Source: Afipia sp.
GTDB lineage: Bacteria > Pseudomonadota > Alphaproteobacteria > Rhizobiales > Xanthobacteraceae
Direction: 5' to 3'
DNA length: 17,554 nucleotides
Assembly: GCA_020056155.1 (NCBI GenBank)
Contig: JAGVII010000016.1
Coordinates: 1-17,554, forward strand
Made by a program: the position numbers and the translations under genes. Below, in pieces: positions 1-6,865 of the stretch; position 1 is the first letter of the stretch; every line of letters starts with the position of its first letter. Under the pieces are notes generated by a model that saw only the letters and a program-made list of their open reading frames with translations, ran no database searches and was not told the DNA's origin.

Positions 1-1
1 C

Positions 2-127
2 TACTGGATCGATCGTGGGCTTGGATTTGCGCTCTCGGCTGCGGCCAGCCGCGAGAGATTGTTGCCGATCGTGGACGCGGTCCATCATCAGATCGAAAAG
101 TCAAAACCGCTAAACAATAAATCGTAA
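2..127 (+). CDS. C-terminal fragment of a probable anti-sigma factor
   Basis: The 5' part lies outside the window. One frame is open from base 2 to a TAA at 125-127 and gives 41 residues that read like real protein, with YWIDRGLGFALS near the start and RERLLPIVDAVHHQIEK further on. Alphaproteobacterial membrane anti-sigma factors often end with a short Tyr-Trp-containing segment, an 'ALSG' stretch and a 'RERLLxIAxAVYxQ' helix, and this tail resembles that pattern. The family call is an inference from memory of that pattern, not from a domain seen in full. The other forward frame over the same bases (stop at about 118-120) reads as low-complexity, Arg-rich sequence and is less convincing. If correct, an ECF sigma factor gene would be expected just upstream of the window. 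Confidence 0.45.
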   Translation, partial: YWIDRGLGFALSAAASRERLLPIVDAVHHQIEKSKPLNNKS

Positions 128-130
128 AAA

Positions 131-171
131 TCGATTGATTTGACACTTATAATCTGTTGGATTGATTGATT
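131..171 (+). promoter_or_regulatory. Putative promoter and LysR-type operator of the yeiH operon
   Basis: This AT-rich stretch contains TATAAT at 148-153, a perfect -10 hexamer with no good -35 at 17 bp. It is framed by GATTGATT at 133-140 and GATTGATTGATT at 160-171. AATC-N5-GATT (151-163) forms a small dyad. Missing -35 elements and short dyads are common at activator-dependent LysR-type promoters, and the LysR gene is the second gene of the operon. The repeats are directly visible; their regulatory role is inferred. Confidence 0.4.
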
Positions 172-213
172 AAAGATGCCGATATTGGGTTGGTAAGCCA
201 ATGGAGCCAACTC

Positions 214-1317
214 ATGAACACCCTAGCTTCGCCAATCGTTTCACGCGCCGACGTCACCGTCTCGCTCGACAACGATACCGCCGGACCCGTGCCTTCAGGA
301 CCGGAACGTGGGCTGGGCGCTGCAACCTTGGCTGTCCTGCCGGGCTTGCTCCTGACGTCGGCGGTGGCGGCATCGGCTTATGCGCTCCGGCAGCTGCCGG
401 GAATGGCGACGTTCAGCCCAATGATCCTCGCCATCCTGATCGGCATCGCCTTCCATAACCTCGCCGGCACGCCGGCGATCGCCAAGCCGGGAGTAACGTT
501 CAGCCTGCGACGGCTGCTGCGCATCGCGATCATTTTGCTCGGGCTCCAATTAACGATCACACAGGTGATCGAGGTCGGTGGACGCGGCATCGGCATCATC
601 GCGGCGACGTTGCTGGCCACTTTTGCTTTTACCGTATGGACAGGCAAACTGCTGGGCGTCGACCGCAAACTCGCGCAATTGATCGCAGCCGGAACATCCA
701 TCTGCGGCGCTTCGGCTGTCATCGCGACCAACACGGTGACCAACGCTCATGATGAAGACGTTGCCTACGCGGTCGCCTGTGTGACAGTCTTCGGGTCGGT
801 GGCGATGTTTGCCTATCCGCTATTGCCGGGGCTGTTACATCTCGATCCGCACGCGTTCGGATTATGGACCGGCGCATCGATTCACGAAATTGCGCAAGTC
901 GTCGCGGCAGCTTTCCAGGATGGACAAAAGGCCGGCGAGTTCGCAACAATCGCAAAACTGTCGCGTGTCATGCTGCTCGCTCCCATGGTGATCGCGCTGG
1001 GATTGATGGCGGCTCGCGCCGCCAAGAAGAACGATCCGGCCGCGAGCGCGTCATCGGCCCGGCCGCCGATGCCGTGGTTCGTGCTCGGCTTCGTGGCGCT
1101 GGTCGGCGTCAATAGCCTGATCACCGTTCCGGCCGAAGCAAAAGTCTGGGTTGTAGCAGTGACGACGTTCCTGCTCTCCGTTGCGCTGGCGGCGATGGGG
1201 CTGGAGACTGACATTCGCAAGCTGACGGCCAAGGGCTTTCGGCCTGCCATACTGGGCGCCCTCGCCTTCCTTTTCATCGCAGGCTTCAGTCTGGCGCTGA
1301 TCAAAATGATTGGGTAA
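214..1317 (+). CDS. yeiH: YeiH/UPF0324 family membrane transporter (putative sulfate/sulfite exporter)
   Basis: Predicted polytopic inner-membrane protein of 367 residues, with about ten hydrophobic segments from residue 35 to the end. It belongs to the UPF0324/COG2855 family. Visible hallmarks are [19 protein letters not shown] near residue 65, [20 protein letters not shown], the [14 protein letters not shown] loop near residue 165, and [16 protein letters not shown]. The family is annotated as a putative sulfate exporter, and in enterobacteria yeiH neighbours the LysR gene yeiE, which is linked to sulfite tolerance. ATG 214 is chosen because GGAG lies 6-7 bases upstream; an in-frame TTG at 166 would add 16 unlike residues. 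The LysR gene starts 6 bases after the stop, so the two are co-transcribed. Substrate in this organism is unproven; the surrounding sulfur genes support sulfite or a related oxyanion. Confidence 0.85.
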   Translation: MNTLASPIVSRADVTVSLDNDTAGPVPSGPERGLGAATLAVLPGLLLTSAVAASAYALRQLPGMATFSPMILAILIGIAFHNLAGTPAIAKPGVTFSLRRLLRIAIILLGLQLTITQVIEVGGRGIGIIAATLLATFAFTVWTGKLLGVDRKLAQLIAAGTSICGASAVIATNTVTNAHDEDVAYAVACVTVFGSVAMFAYPLLPGLLHLDPHAFGLWTGASIHEIAQVVAAAFQDGQKAGEFATIAKLSRVMLLAPMVIALGLMAARAAKKNDPAASASSARPPMPWFVLGFVALVGVNSLITVPAEAKVWVVAVTTFLLSVALAAMGLETDIRKLTAKGFRPAILGALAFLFIAGFSLALIKMIG

Positions 1318-1323
1318 CGGTTC

Positions 1324-2202
1324 ATGACGCTGGAACAGCTTCGTATCTTCATCGCGGTTGCGGAAAAGCAACATGTCACACAGGCAGCGAGCGAATTGAA
1401 CCTGACCCAATCAGCAACGAGCGCCGCGATCGCGGCGCTCGAATCGCGTTATGGTATCAAGTTGTTCGACCGTATCGGCCGAGGCATCGTGTTAACGCAG
1501 ACCGGGCGCGACTTCCTCGACGAAGCCCGCGCTGTCGTGGCGCGAGCCAAAACAGCAGCGCAGGTACTGAATGACCTAGCCGGGCTCAAACGTGGCGCGT
1601 TGGCCATCGCAGCCAGCCAGACTGTTGCAAACTATTGGCTACCGCCGCGCATCCAGACTTTTCACATGTCTTATCCTGGTATTAATCTCAACATGACGAT
1701 TGCAAATACAGAGCAGGTCGCACGTGCCGTCCATCAGGGTTACGCAGATCTTGGGTTTGTGGAAGGTGAAGTCGACGATGCCTCCCTTACTATCAGCAAA
1801 ATGGATGGAGATTCGCTCATCGTGGTCGTTGGAACGAAACATCCATGGGTTGGTCGAACAAAAATTGCACCGAAAGACCTTTTGGCAGCCGATTGGGTAT
1901 TGCGAGAGTCCGGCTCCGGCACGAGATCGATGTTCGAAACAGCGCTTCGGAAATTCAAAATCAAGCTATCCGATCTTCGACTCGCGCTAGAACTTCCGTC
2001 CAATGAAGCCGTACGCGCCGCGGTTGAAGCCGGCGACTGCGCCACCGCAATTTCAGACCTGGTTGTGAGAGCTTCGGTTACCGCCGGGACGCTTCACCGC
2101 GTTGAGATTGATTTACCGCGGCGGTCGTTTTTCTGGTTACGGCATAAAGAGCGATATGCGAGTCAGGCGGAGAAGGCATTCATTGCCTCCTTACGTGCCT
2201 AG
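1324..2202 (+). CDS. LysR-family transcriptional regulator (CysL/YeiE-like)
   Basis: A 292-residue LysR-type regulator of normal family length. Residues 1-60 carry the winged helix-turn-helix, with the typical HVTQAASELNLTQSATSAAI recognition region followed by LFDRIGRGIVLTQTG. Residues 90-290 form the periplasmic-binding-protein-like effector domain, including the RESGSGTRSMFE turn common in CysL/CbbR/YeiE relatives, which bind sulfur metabolites or other small anions. It follows yeiH by 6 bases in the same direction, so it probably controls its own operon from the repeat-rich region at 131-171. The effector is likely a sulfur oxyanion such as sulfite, by analogy with YeiE; this is inference. 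The gene ends 63 bp from the convergent end of tsdA, with no strong terminator between them. Confidence 0.9.
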   Translation: MTLEQLRIFIAVAEKQHVTQAASELNLTQSATSAAIAALESRYGIKLFDRIGRGIVLTQTGRDFLDEARAVVARAKTAAQVLNDLAGLKRGALAIAASQTVANYWLPPRIQTFHMSYPGINLNMTIANTEQVARAVHQGYADLGFVEGEVDDASLTISKMDGDSLIVVVGTKHPWVGRTKIAPKDLLAADWVLRESGSGTRSMFETALRKFKIKLSDLRLALELPSNEAVRAAVEAGDCATAISDLVVRASVTAGTLHRVEIDLPRRSFFWLRHKERYASQAEKAFIASLRA

Positions 2203-2265
2203 GAGGCGCGGAAACGGGCTTGGATACCGAATTGGCAGCCTCGCGCATAATAGCCGCCATACAGA

Positions 2266-3264
2266 TCAATTCTTAGCGGGTCCGGAAGGCACCGAATTCT
2301 GCCCGAGAACAATGCCGTTGACGGTTTGTCCGTACATATCCATCGGCGAATCGTGATGTTGCTTCCGAGTCTCAGCGACCGAACCTTTGAAGCGGGGGTC
2401 TTGAGGACGTTCCTGACTATCGATGTAAGACGCGACGTCCCATGCCTCTTCATCGGTGAGGGTATTACCCTGACTGAACGGCATATTCGCTTTGACGAAT
2501 CCAGCGGCGTTGGTGATTGAACTCATGCCGGCGCCCCAGTTGAAAGACTTGGCGCCCCACAGCGGCGGAAAAACAACCGAACCGTCCGTCGCGTTCTGCC
2601 CTTGACCATCGGCGCCGTGGCAGAGCGCACATTTTTCCGCATAGACCTGCTGCCCGTGTGCGTAATCGAGCTTCGCGGGTTTAGCCAATTTAGGATAACC
2701 TCTTCCAGGCAATTCCGCACCGATTGGTGCCCCCTTGGCAAGATAATACGCGTAGCTTTCCAATGCGACCAAGACCTTGTCATTCAAGGCGGGAGCCTTT
2801 CCGTTCATGCTGTACATGAAGCAGCCCTGCATGCGCTCCTGGAACGTGTTCACATGTCCATTCTTCGCACGATAGGTCGGAAACGCCACGTAGGCCGCCC
2901 AGAGTGGGGCGGCATTGGCTAGGCGCCCCGCATCAAGATGACAGTTTGAGCACTGCAATGAGTTGCCGACGAATTCTTTTGCGTTGCTTTGCGTATCGTG
3001 AAAAATCTTTTCGCCCAGCCGAACCATGTCGCCGAATTCATTTTTTGGAATTTCATCTTCGCCTGGCGGCTTGAACACCACTTTTTGACTTTCGTGTTTT
3101 TGTGCGACGCTGCTTGCGACGGGCTTGGCTGCCTGCACCACCGCAGGTTCAGTTTTCTTGGGCGTATCGCTGTTTCTGGGCAGCGTATAGCCGATGAACC
3201 CCGCCAGCCCCACGAACAGTATGCCTGCGGCCCACGCGGCTTTATCTGGCTTATGCCCGCTCAT
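2266..3264 (-). CDS. tsdA: Thiosulfate dehydrogenase, tetrathionate-forming diheme cytochrome c
   Basis: TsdA joins two thiosulfate molecules into tetrathionate in the periplasm and passes the electrons to a cytochrome. The 332-residue protein has an N-terminal hydrophobic anchor or signal (about residues 9-27), a linker rich in Pro, Lys and Ala, and two heme sites: CSNCH at 105-109 and CALCH at 212-216. Strong TsdA signatures include HLDAGRLANAAPLWAAYVAF, NTFQERMQGC and YSMNGKAPAL. Cys148, 39 residues after heme-1 His109, matches the spacing of the unusual His/Cys heme ligand known in Allochromatium TsdA. VKANMPF places Met261 (or the adjacent Lys region) as the heme-2 distal ligand. Its ATG overlaps the tsdB stop in an ATGA, showing translational coupling. 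An alternative is another diheme cytochrome, but the motif match is close. Confidence 0.9.
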   Translation of the reverse strand: MSGHKPDKAAWAAGILFVGLAGFIGYTLPRNSDTPKKTEPAVVQAAKPVASSVAQKHESQKVVFKPPGEDEIPKNEFGDMVRLGEKIFHDTQSNAKEFVGNSLQCSNCHLDAGRLANAAPLWAAYVAFPTYRAKNGHVNTFQERMQGCFMYSMNGKAPALNDKVLVALESYAYYLAKGAPIGAELPGRGYPKLAKPAKLDYAHGQQVYAEKCALCHGADGQGQNATDGSVVFPPLWGAKSFNWGAGMSSITNAAGFVKANMPFSQGNTLTDEEAWDVASYIDSQERPQDPRFKGSVAETRKQHHDSPMDMYGQTVNGIVLGQNSVPSGPAKN

Positions 3265-4013
3265 AGCTTCGATCCTTGCGGCGTTGTTGACGGTTTAGCA
3301 GCCGGCAAAGTTGCATAGTAGGCTGCGACGGCGGCAACCTGCTTATCATCCAACTTGCTGGCGATCCCTGTCATAAGATGCAAAGGATCGCTCGTTCGCG
3401 TTCCGTCTTTCCACGCCTTCAATTGGCTCGTTATATATTCGGACGATTGACCCGCCAGTTTCGGGAATGTCTTGCCGACACCCTGTCCCATAGCGCCGTG
3501 ACATTGGCCGCACCCCGGCAGTCCCTTCGACCAGTCGCCGCGGCTCGCTAAAGCAGCGCCAATCGCAATTGCCTTGTCGTCAGCCTTTTTCGGCTCCGCT
3601 ACCACCGCCGTTGTGAGTCCGGCATAAAAATTCGCGACGGCCTGACGTTCGTCCGGCGTAAGCGCCTTTGCGATCGGATGCATCGTTTCATTGTCGCGCT
3701 TCCCTTCCGCAAATGCATTGAGTTGTTGAACAAGATACTGGCTGTCCAGACCCGCTAACCTCGGATATGCGGCGTCGGGCCGGCCTTCTCCTTGCTCGCC
3801 ATGGCAAGCGGAGCACGCAGGCGCATCGCGGCCATTGCCATTCGCGGCGATATTCTTGCCGTCGAATGCCCGCGCCGGACCAGAGTACAGTAGCGCCAGG
3901 AAGAGCAGTGTGATGCAGACAATCACCACCGGCAGCACGATCGCTTTTTCGGCAACCTGGCGCCCGTCCAACGCATGCGGGAAATGCATCTCAACCCAGG
4001 GTGTGCCAAGCAA
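3261..4013 (-). CDS. tsdB: Diheme cytochrome c4-like protein, electron acceptor of TsdA
   Basis: Two tandem cytochrome c domains each carry a heme site, CSACHGEQGEG and CGQCHGAMGQG, each followed by a 'YPRLAG/FPKLAG...QYLxxQL' segment and a later Met (METMHP-like and LHLMTG). This is the cytochrome c4 layout of TsdB, which takes electrons from TsdA and feeds terminal oxidases. The N-terminus has a long hydrophobic signal ending in SGPARA, a plausible signal-peptidase site. The start is uncertain. TTG at 4011-4013 has a very good GGAGGA six bases upstream (4020-4025) and gives 250 residues. GTG at 4074-4076 and ATG at 3987-3989 are in frame but have no ribosome site. The gene follows the SoxB-like gene by about 100 bp and overlaps tsdA by 4 bp. 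Confidence 0.85.
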   Translation of the reverse strand: MLGTPWVEMHFPHALDGRQVAEKAIVLPVVIVCITLLFLALLYSGPARAFDGKNIAANGNGRDAPACSACHGEQGEGRPDAAYPRLAGLDSQYLVQQLNAFAEGKRDNETMHPIAKALTPDERQAVANFYAGLTTAVVAEPKKADDKAIAIGAALASRGDWSKGLPGCGQCHGAMGQGVGKTFPKLAGQSSEYITSQLKAWKDGTRTSDPLHLMTGIASKLDDKQVAAVAAYYATLPAAKPSTTPQGSKL

Positions 4014-4112
4014 GCTACTTCCTCCGTAGTATCGGGCCGTTGTTGTTTTGCCCTGCTCATGCAGGCGATCATGCACTGAAATAATCTGGAATCAACTTTG
4101 CAGACGGCATCC

Positions 4113-5558
4113 TTACGCAGCTATAAAACGCCCGATTCCCTCTTTTGTGCCGGCCTTGCTTTCTTTTAGGTAAGCGACGAGAGCCTGGATTGCCCGAACG
4201 GGAAGGTCCCTGCGATTGCGCCCGAACTGCTTTGGTACGCCCTGCGCCGTTACGAACGCCGCTCTATAGGTCTCGCCAGCGAGGACAGGCGCGCCTCGCC
4301 TGAAGATATGCTCGATCCGCTGACCTGGCGGATTTTCCAGCTTGCCGTAAATGGTCAGCCCCCGAAATCGCTTGAGGTATCCTCCCATCTGTCCGAAGGG
4401 ATCCGCTGAAAACGTTCGCTCAAGGTTTTTCTCCATCATTTCCTGAATCTCGGTACCCGTCAGATCGACCGTCGACACCGGTGGATTGGTGGGGATGATG
4501 TTCCACAAATCATTCATCGTAATGAGGCCAGGCGGTATCGGTGCGCCGTATCGCCACCCGTTCGAAAAGGCGATATCCGTATCGCCAGCGGTTGCTATCG
4601 CGGCGAGTAGAAGATCGTCCATCGGCGCATATAGATTAGTGTCCCGATGCAAGCCAACGGCCGTCTGCCCGACGACCTCATTCAACATCTCTCGATGCGG
4701 CTTCATCACACCTTCGATACGCGCGCTCATCTCAGCATCGTCTGCGATCGACTGATCGAGAGGGATCAGGCGATGTCGCCAACCAGCAATTTTTCCATCC
4801 GCGACAGTCAGATCAAGTCGACCAACGAATGATCCATGGCACCCAGACTGGATGATAAGCGTATTTCCGATGCGGGCCGGCTGTTCGAGACGGTTGTGGG
4901 TATGACCGCTCACGATCACGTCAATGTCTTTCACCACATGAGCAACGCGGATATCCTGCGGGAGGCCAAGGTGGGAAAGGACAACAATCAGTTCTGCGCC
5001 CTCGTCGTTGCGCAAGCGACTGATTTCGGCGGGCAATTCTTCGCACCCTGACGTAAAGCGCACTCCCTCGCTGAAGTAGGGCGGCATACTCTTGTCAATG
5101 ATGGTCGCGGCGATGCCGATTATGCCGACGCGAAGGCCACCTCGTTCGATTACAATCGATGCCGGAAAGTACAATTCGCCGGTTTCTACATCGTAGCAAT
5201 TGATCGCAAGCATCGGGTGATTCAGCTGGGCAGACAATGCGCGCCAATGGCGCGGTCCCCATGCAAACTCCCAATGCGCAGTCATGGCATCGAACCCCAA
5301 CGCATTGACCAGCGGGACGAGTGCAGCACCTTTGCTGCTCACTACAGGATACGTCCCGTGGAACGTATCGCCGTTGTCCAAGGCAAGAACCGATCCATGG
5401 CCCTCTGCCCGAGCGCCCTTTAAGATAGACGCGATACGCGCGTAACCTCCCATGATGGGATATGCGGCGGTATCGCCATGCCACATCAGTTCGGGGTGAG
5501 CCTCCAGGTAGCCATGGGTGTCGTTGACCTGGATGATCGTCAGATTCCGGGCGTCCAT
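4113..5558 (-). CDS. SoxB-like metallophosphoesterase / 5'-nucleotidase family protein without signal peptide
   Basis: A 481-residue two-domain protein. The N-terminal metallophosphoesterase shows VNDTHGYLE, DNGDTFHGT, the SoxB-style AHWEFAWG in place of the GNHEFD of ordinary 5'-nucleotidases, VVLSHLG and SGHTHNRLEQP. The C-terminal domain has FSNGWRYGAPIPPG and LTGTEIQEMMEKNLE...DPFGQMGG, which parallel SoxB segments. SoxB cleaves the sulfonate from SoxY-bound thiosulfate in the periplasm using two manganese ions. Here the protein starts directly at MDARNLTII, and a TGA four codons upstream (same frame) excludes a hidden signal peptide. It therefore probably works in the cytoplasm, or is exported some other way. 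No soxYZ or soxXA is in the window. It leads the operon that continues into tsdB and tsdA. A general nucleotidase role remains possible. Confidence 0.8.
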   Translation of the reverse strand: MDARNLTIIQVNDTHGYLEAHPELMWHGDTAAYPIMGGYARIASILKGARAEGHGSVLALDNGDTFHGTYPVVSSKGAALVPLVNALGFDAMTAHWEFAWGPRHWRALSAQLNHPMLAINCYDVETGELYFPASIVIERGGLRVGIIGIAATIIDKSMPPYFSEGVRFTSGCEELPAEISRLRNDEGAELIVVLSHLGLPQDIRVAHVVKDIDVIVSGHTHNRLEQPARIGNTLIIQSGCHGSFVGRLDLTVADGKIAGWRHRLIPLDQSIADDAEMSARIEGVMKPHREMLNEVVGQTAVGLHRDTNLYAPMDDLLLAAIATAGDTDIAFSNGWRYGAPIPPGLITMNDLWNIIPTNPPVSTVDLTGTEIQEMMEKNLERTFSADPFGQMGGYLKRFRGLTIYGKLENPPGQRIEHIFRRGAPVLAGETYRAAFVTAQGVPKQFGRNRRDLPVRAIQALVAYLKESKAGTKEGIGRFIAA

Positions 5559-5634
5559 GGAAAGCTTTCATTTTGAAAAACGTTAAACGATTGGGCTGGG
5601 AGCTCTTGTCAGACGTTATTTCAAACGAGATCAG

Positions 5635-5650
5635 TCGGAACTAGTTCCGA
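5635..5650. promoter_or_regulatory. Perfect 16-bp palindrome, candidate operator
   Basis: TCGGAACTAGTTCCGA is identical to its own reverse complement over all 16 bases. It lies between the divergent SoxB-like gene (start 5558, - strand) and the small membrane protein gene (start 5688, + strand). It sits 76 bp and 37 bp from those start codons, which suits a dimeric regulator acting on one or both promoters. No regulator gene in the window is an obvious owner. The palindrome is seen directly; the function is inferred. Confidence 0.5.
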
Positions 5651-5687
5651 TATGAGAGGGTGAGAATAGCGGGAGGTCGGAGATGGT

Positions 5688-5852
5688 ATGGCAGATCGCG
5701 AAACGACTCCCATTGAGCGAACGGATGTTGAGGCGAGAGGGGCTGTCGTCGGTCACAATGTTCGCTATGTGTTTCTGTGGGGCACGATCGCCGCGGCGGC
5801 GATGATGATCTTCCTATATTTTATGCTGCTTCACAGTCGCGCTCCTGGTTGA
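5688..5852 (+). CDS. Small single-span membrane protein of unknown function
   Basis: This short frame of 54 residues starts at ATG 5688 with GGAG five bases upstream (5679-5682) and a second purine run, GGGAGG, at 5671-5676. The first 25 residues are polar and charged (MADRETTPIERTDVEARG). They are followed by one strong transmembrane segment, FLWGTIAAAAMMIFLYFMLL, and a short HSRAPG tail. It ends 2 bp before the stop codon of the convergent binding-protein gene, so the space is fully used. I do not recognise a family. The amphipathic-then-hydrophobic layout suggests an inner-membrane accessory subunit, perhaps for a cytochrome or transporter. An overlapping frame starting at 5683 gives an Arg-rich sequence without such features. 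Confidence 0.6.
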   Translation: MADRETTPIERTDVEARGAVVGHNVRYVFLWGTIAAAAMMIFLYFMLLHSRAPG

Positions 5853-5854
5853 TC

Positions 5855-6856
5855 TCATTTGCCCGCTGCTTCATAGCGTTTGAATCCGTACCGCTCGAAA
5901 ATGGTGAGAGCTGCAGGCGATTTGATAAACTCTAGCCATGCTTTGGCAGCGTCAGGATGCGCCGCGCCGTGAACTTCCGCCCCAGCATAAATGGCCGTTG
6001 TGTTCTGCTCCGCCGGAATTTCGACGTGTGAGATCGGGTGGCCGACTTGCTCCTGAAAAACGGCCTCGGATTGCCAGGTCACGCCCGCGTCAGCTACGCC
6101 TTGGATCAGAAATAGCGGCGTCTGCCGGTGATGGATATGGGTCAGCACGGTACTGCCGTCCTTCACCTTGTCCTCGTACACGGATTTGACCAGCTTTTCT
6201 CCACCCGCCTTTTGCAACGACGCTTTGATCTGGCGGGCAATCCCCTCGAACTCCGGATTGGGCATTGCCAGCCGGACCTTGGGCTGCCCGAGATCAGCCA
6301 GACTCTTCACCTGAGCGGGGTTGTCTTTCGGCACCATGATCGTCAACGTGTTGGTCACGTAAGGCACCGCAGGCGGGACCAATAATCCGTCATCGATTAA
6401 CTGCTTGACCTTCACAAGGCCGGCAAAATAGGCATCCGGCTTGGCGGTCCACGTCATATTACCCGAAGTGATCGTTCCGCCGGCCTTCATTTGCTTGACG
6501 AGTAAGCCCGGTGGAATCGTCTCCCAGTAGATCTTGCCTTTGTATTCCTGATGCTTCTCCTCAAACGCCTTCACAAGTGGCGCCATCGCGAAAAAGTAAT
6601 TGCCGCCAACATACAGAACCAGCTTGGGATCCGTTATGTCGCCGTGAAAATCCGCCAGACTGTTAACCTCCGGAATGGTGAACTCGAAACCCCGGTTAAC
6701 GGCATCGTTATTCTCGCCCTTTTGCCACGGAGGGAAAACATCTCCCTTGTAGTGCGGAGTTTCGGCCTGCCCTCTCCAACCCTCGCTGGCCAACGAAATG
6801 ACTGGTGTTGCTGCGCCCAGTGCAACCAAGCTTGCAACGATTGCTTTTAAAATCAT
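5855..6856 (-). CDS. Periplasmic substrate-binding protein, ModA-like (PBP type 2), orphan
   Basis: A 333-residue exported protein with a signal peptide (MILKAIVASLVALGAATPVI, cleavage near residue 23) and the two-lobe fold of type 2 binding proteins. Visible landmarks are LVLYVGGNYFFAMAPLVKAF, TSGNMTWTAKPDAYF, LTIMVPKDNP with KSLADLGQPKVRLAMPNPEFEG, and a C-terminal AWLEFIKSPAALTIFERYGF typical of molybdate/sulfate-type binders. GGAG in AAGGAGCGACC gives a good ribosome site for ATG 6856. The gene is last in the dsbD operon, 9 bp after the DsrE-like gene. No permease or ATPase gene is present in the window, so it may be a sensor or scavenging protein, or may serve a transporter encoded elsewhere. 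The ligand is probably a small oxyanion, inferred from family and neighbours only. Confidence 0.8.
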   Translation of the reverse strand: MILKAIVASLVALGAATPVISLASEGWRGQAETPHYKGDVFPPWQKGENNDAVNRGFEFTIPEVNSLADFHGDITDPKLVLYVGGNYFFAMAPLVKAFEEKHQEYKGKIYWETIPPGLLVKQMKAGGTITSGNMTWTAKPDAYFAGLVKVKQLIDDGLLVPPAVPYVTNTLTIMVPKDNPAQVKSLADLGQPKVRLAMPNPEFEGIARQIKASLQKAGGEKLVKSVYEDKVKDGSTVLTHIHHRQTPLFLIQGVADAGVTWQSEAVFQEQVGHPISHVEIPAEQNTTAIYAGAEVHGAAHPDAAKAWLEFIKSPAALTIFERYGFKRYEAAGK

Positions 6857-6865
6857 GGTCGCTCC

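Noticed and set aside
140..145. TTGACA as a -35 for the yeiH promoter
   Set aside because: It sits only 2 bp from TATAAT, and no -10-like hexamer lies 16-18 bp downstream.
2215..2265. A 6-bp stem with a G-U pair in the gap between the LysR and tsdA ends
   Set aside because: Loop of about 13 bases and no T run on either strand; too weak to call a terminator.
4836..5571. Open frames overlapping the SoxB-like gene on both strands
   Set aside because: They are shadows of the SoxB-like frame, with Arg/Cys-rich or otherwise unprotein-like composition.
5683..5802. Alternative small frame starting at ATG 5683
   Set aside because: It gives an Arg-rich, low-quality sequence, while the frame from 5688 has a clean transmembrane protein and better spacing from GGAG.
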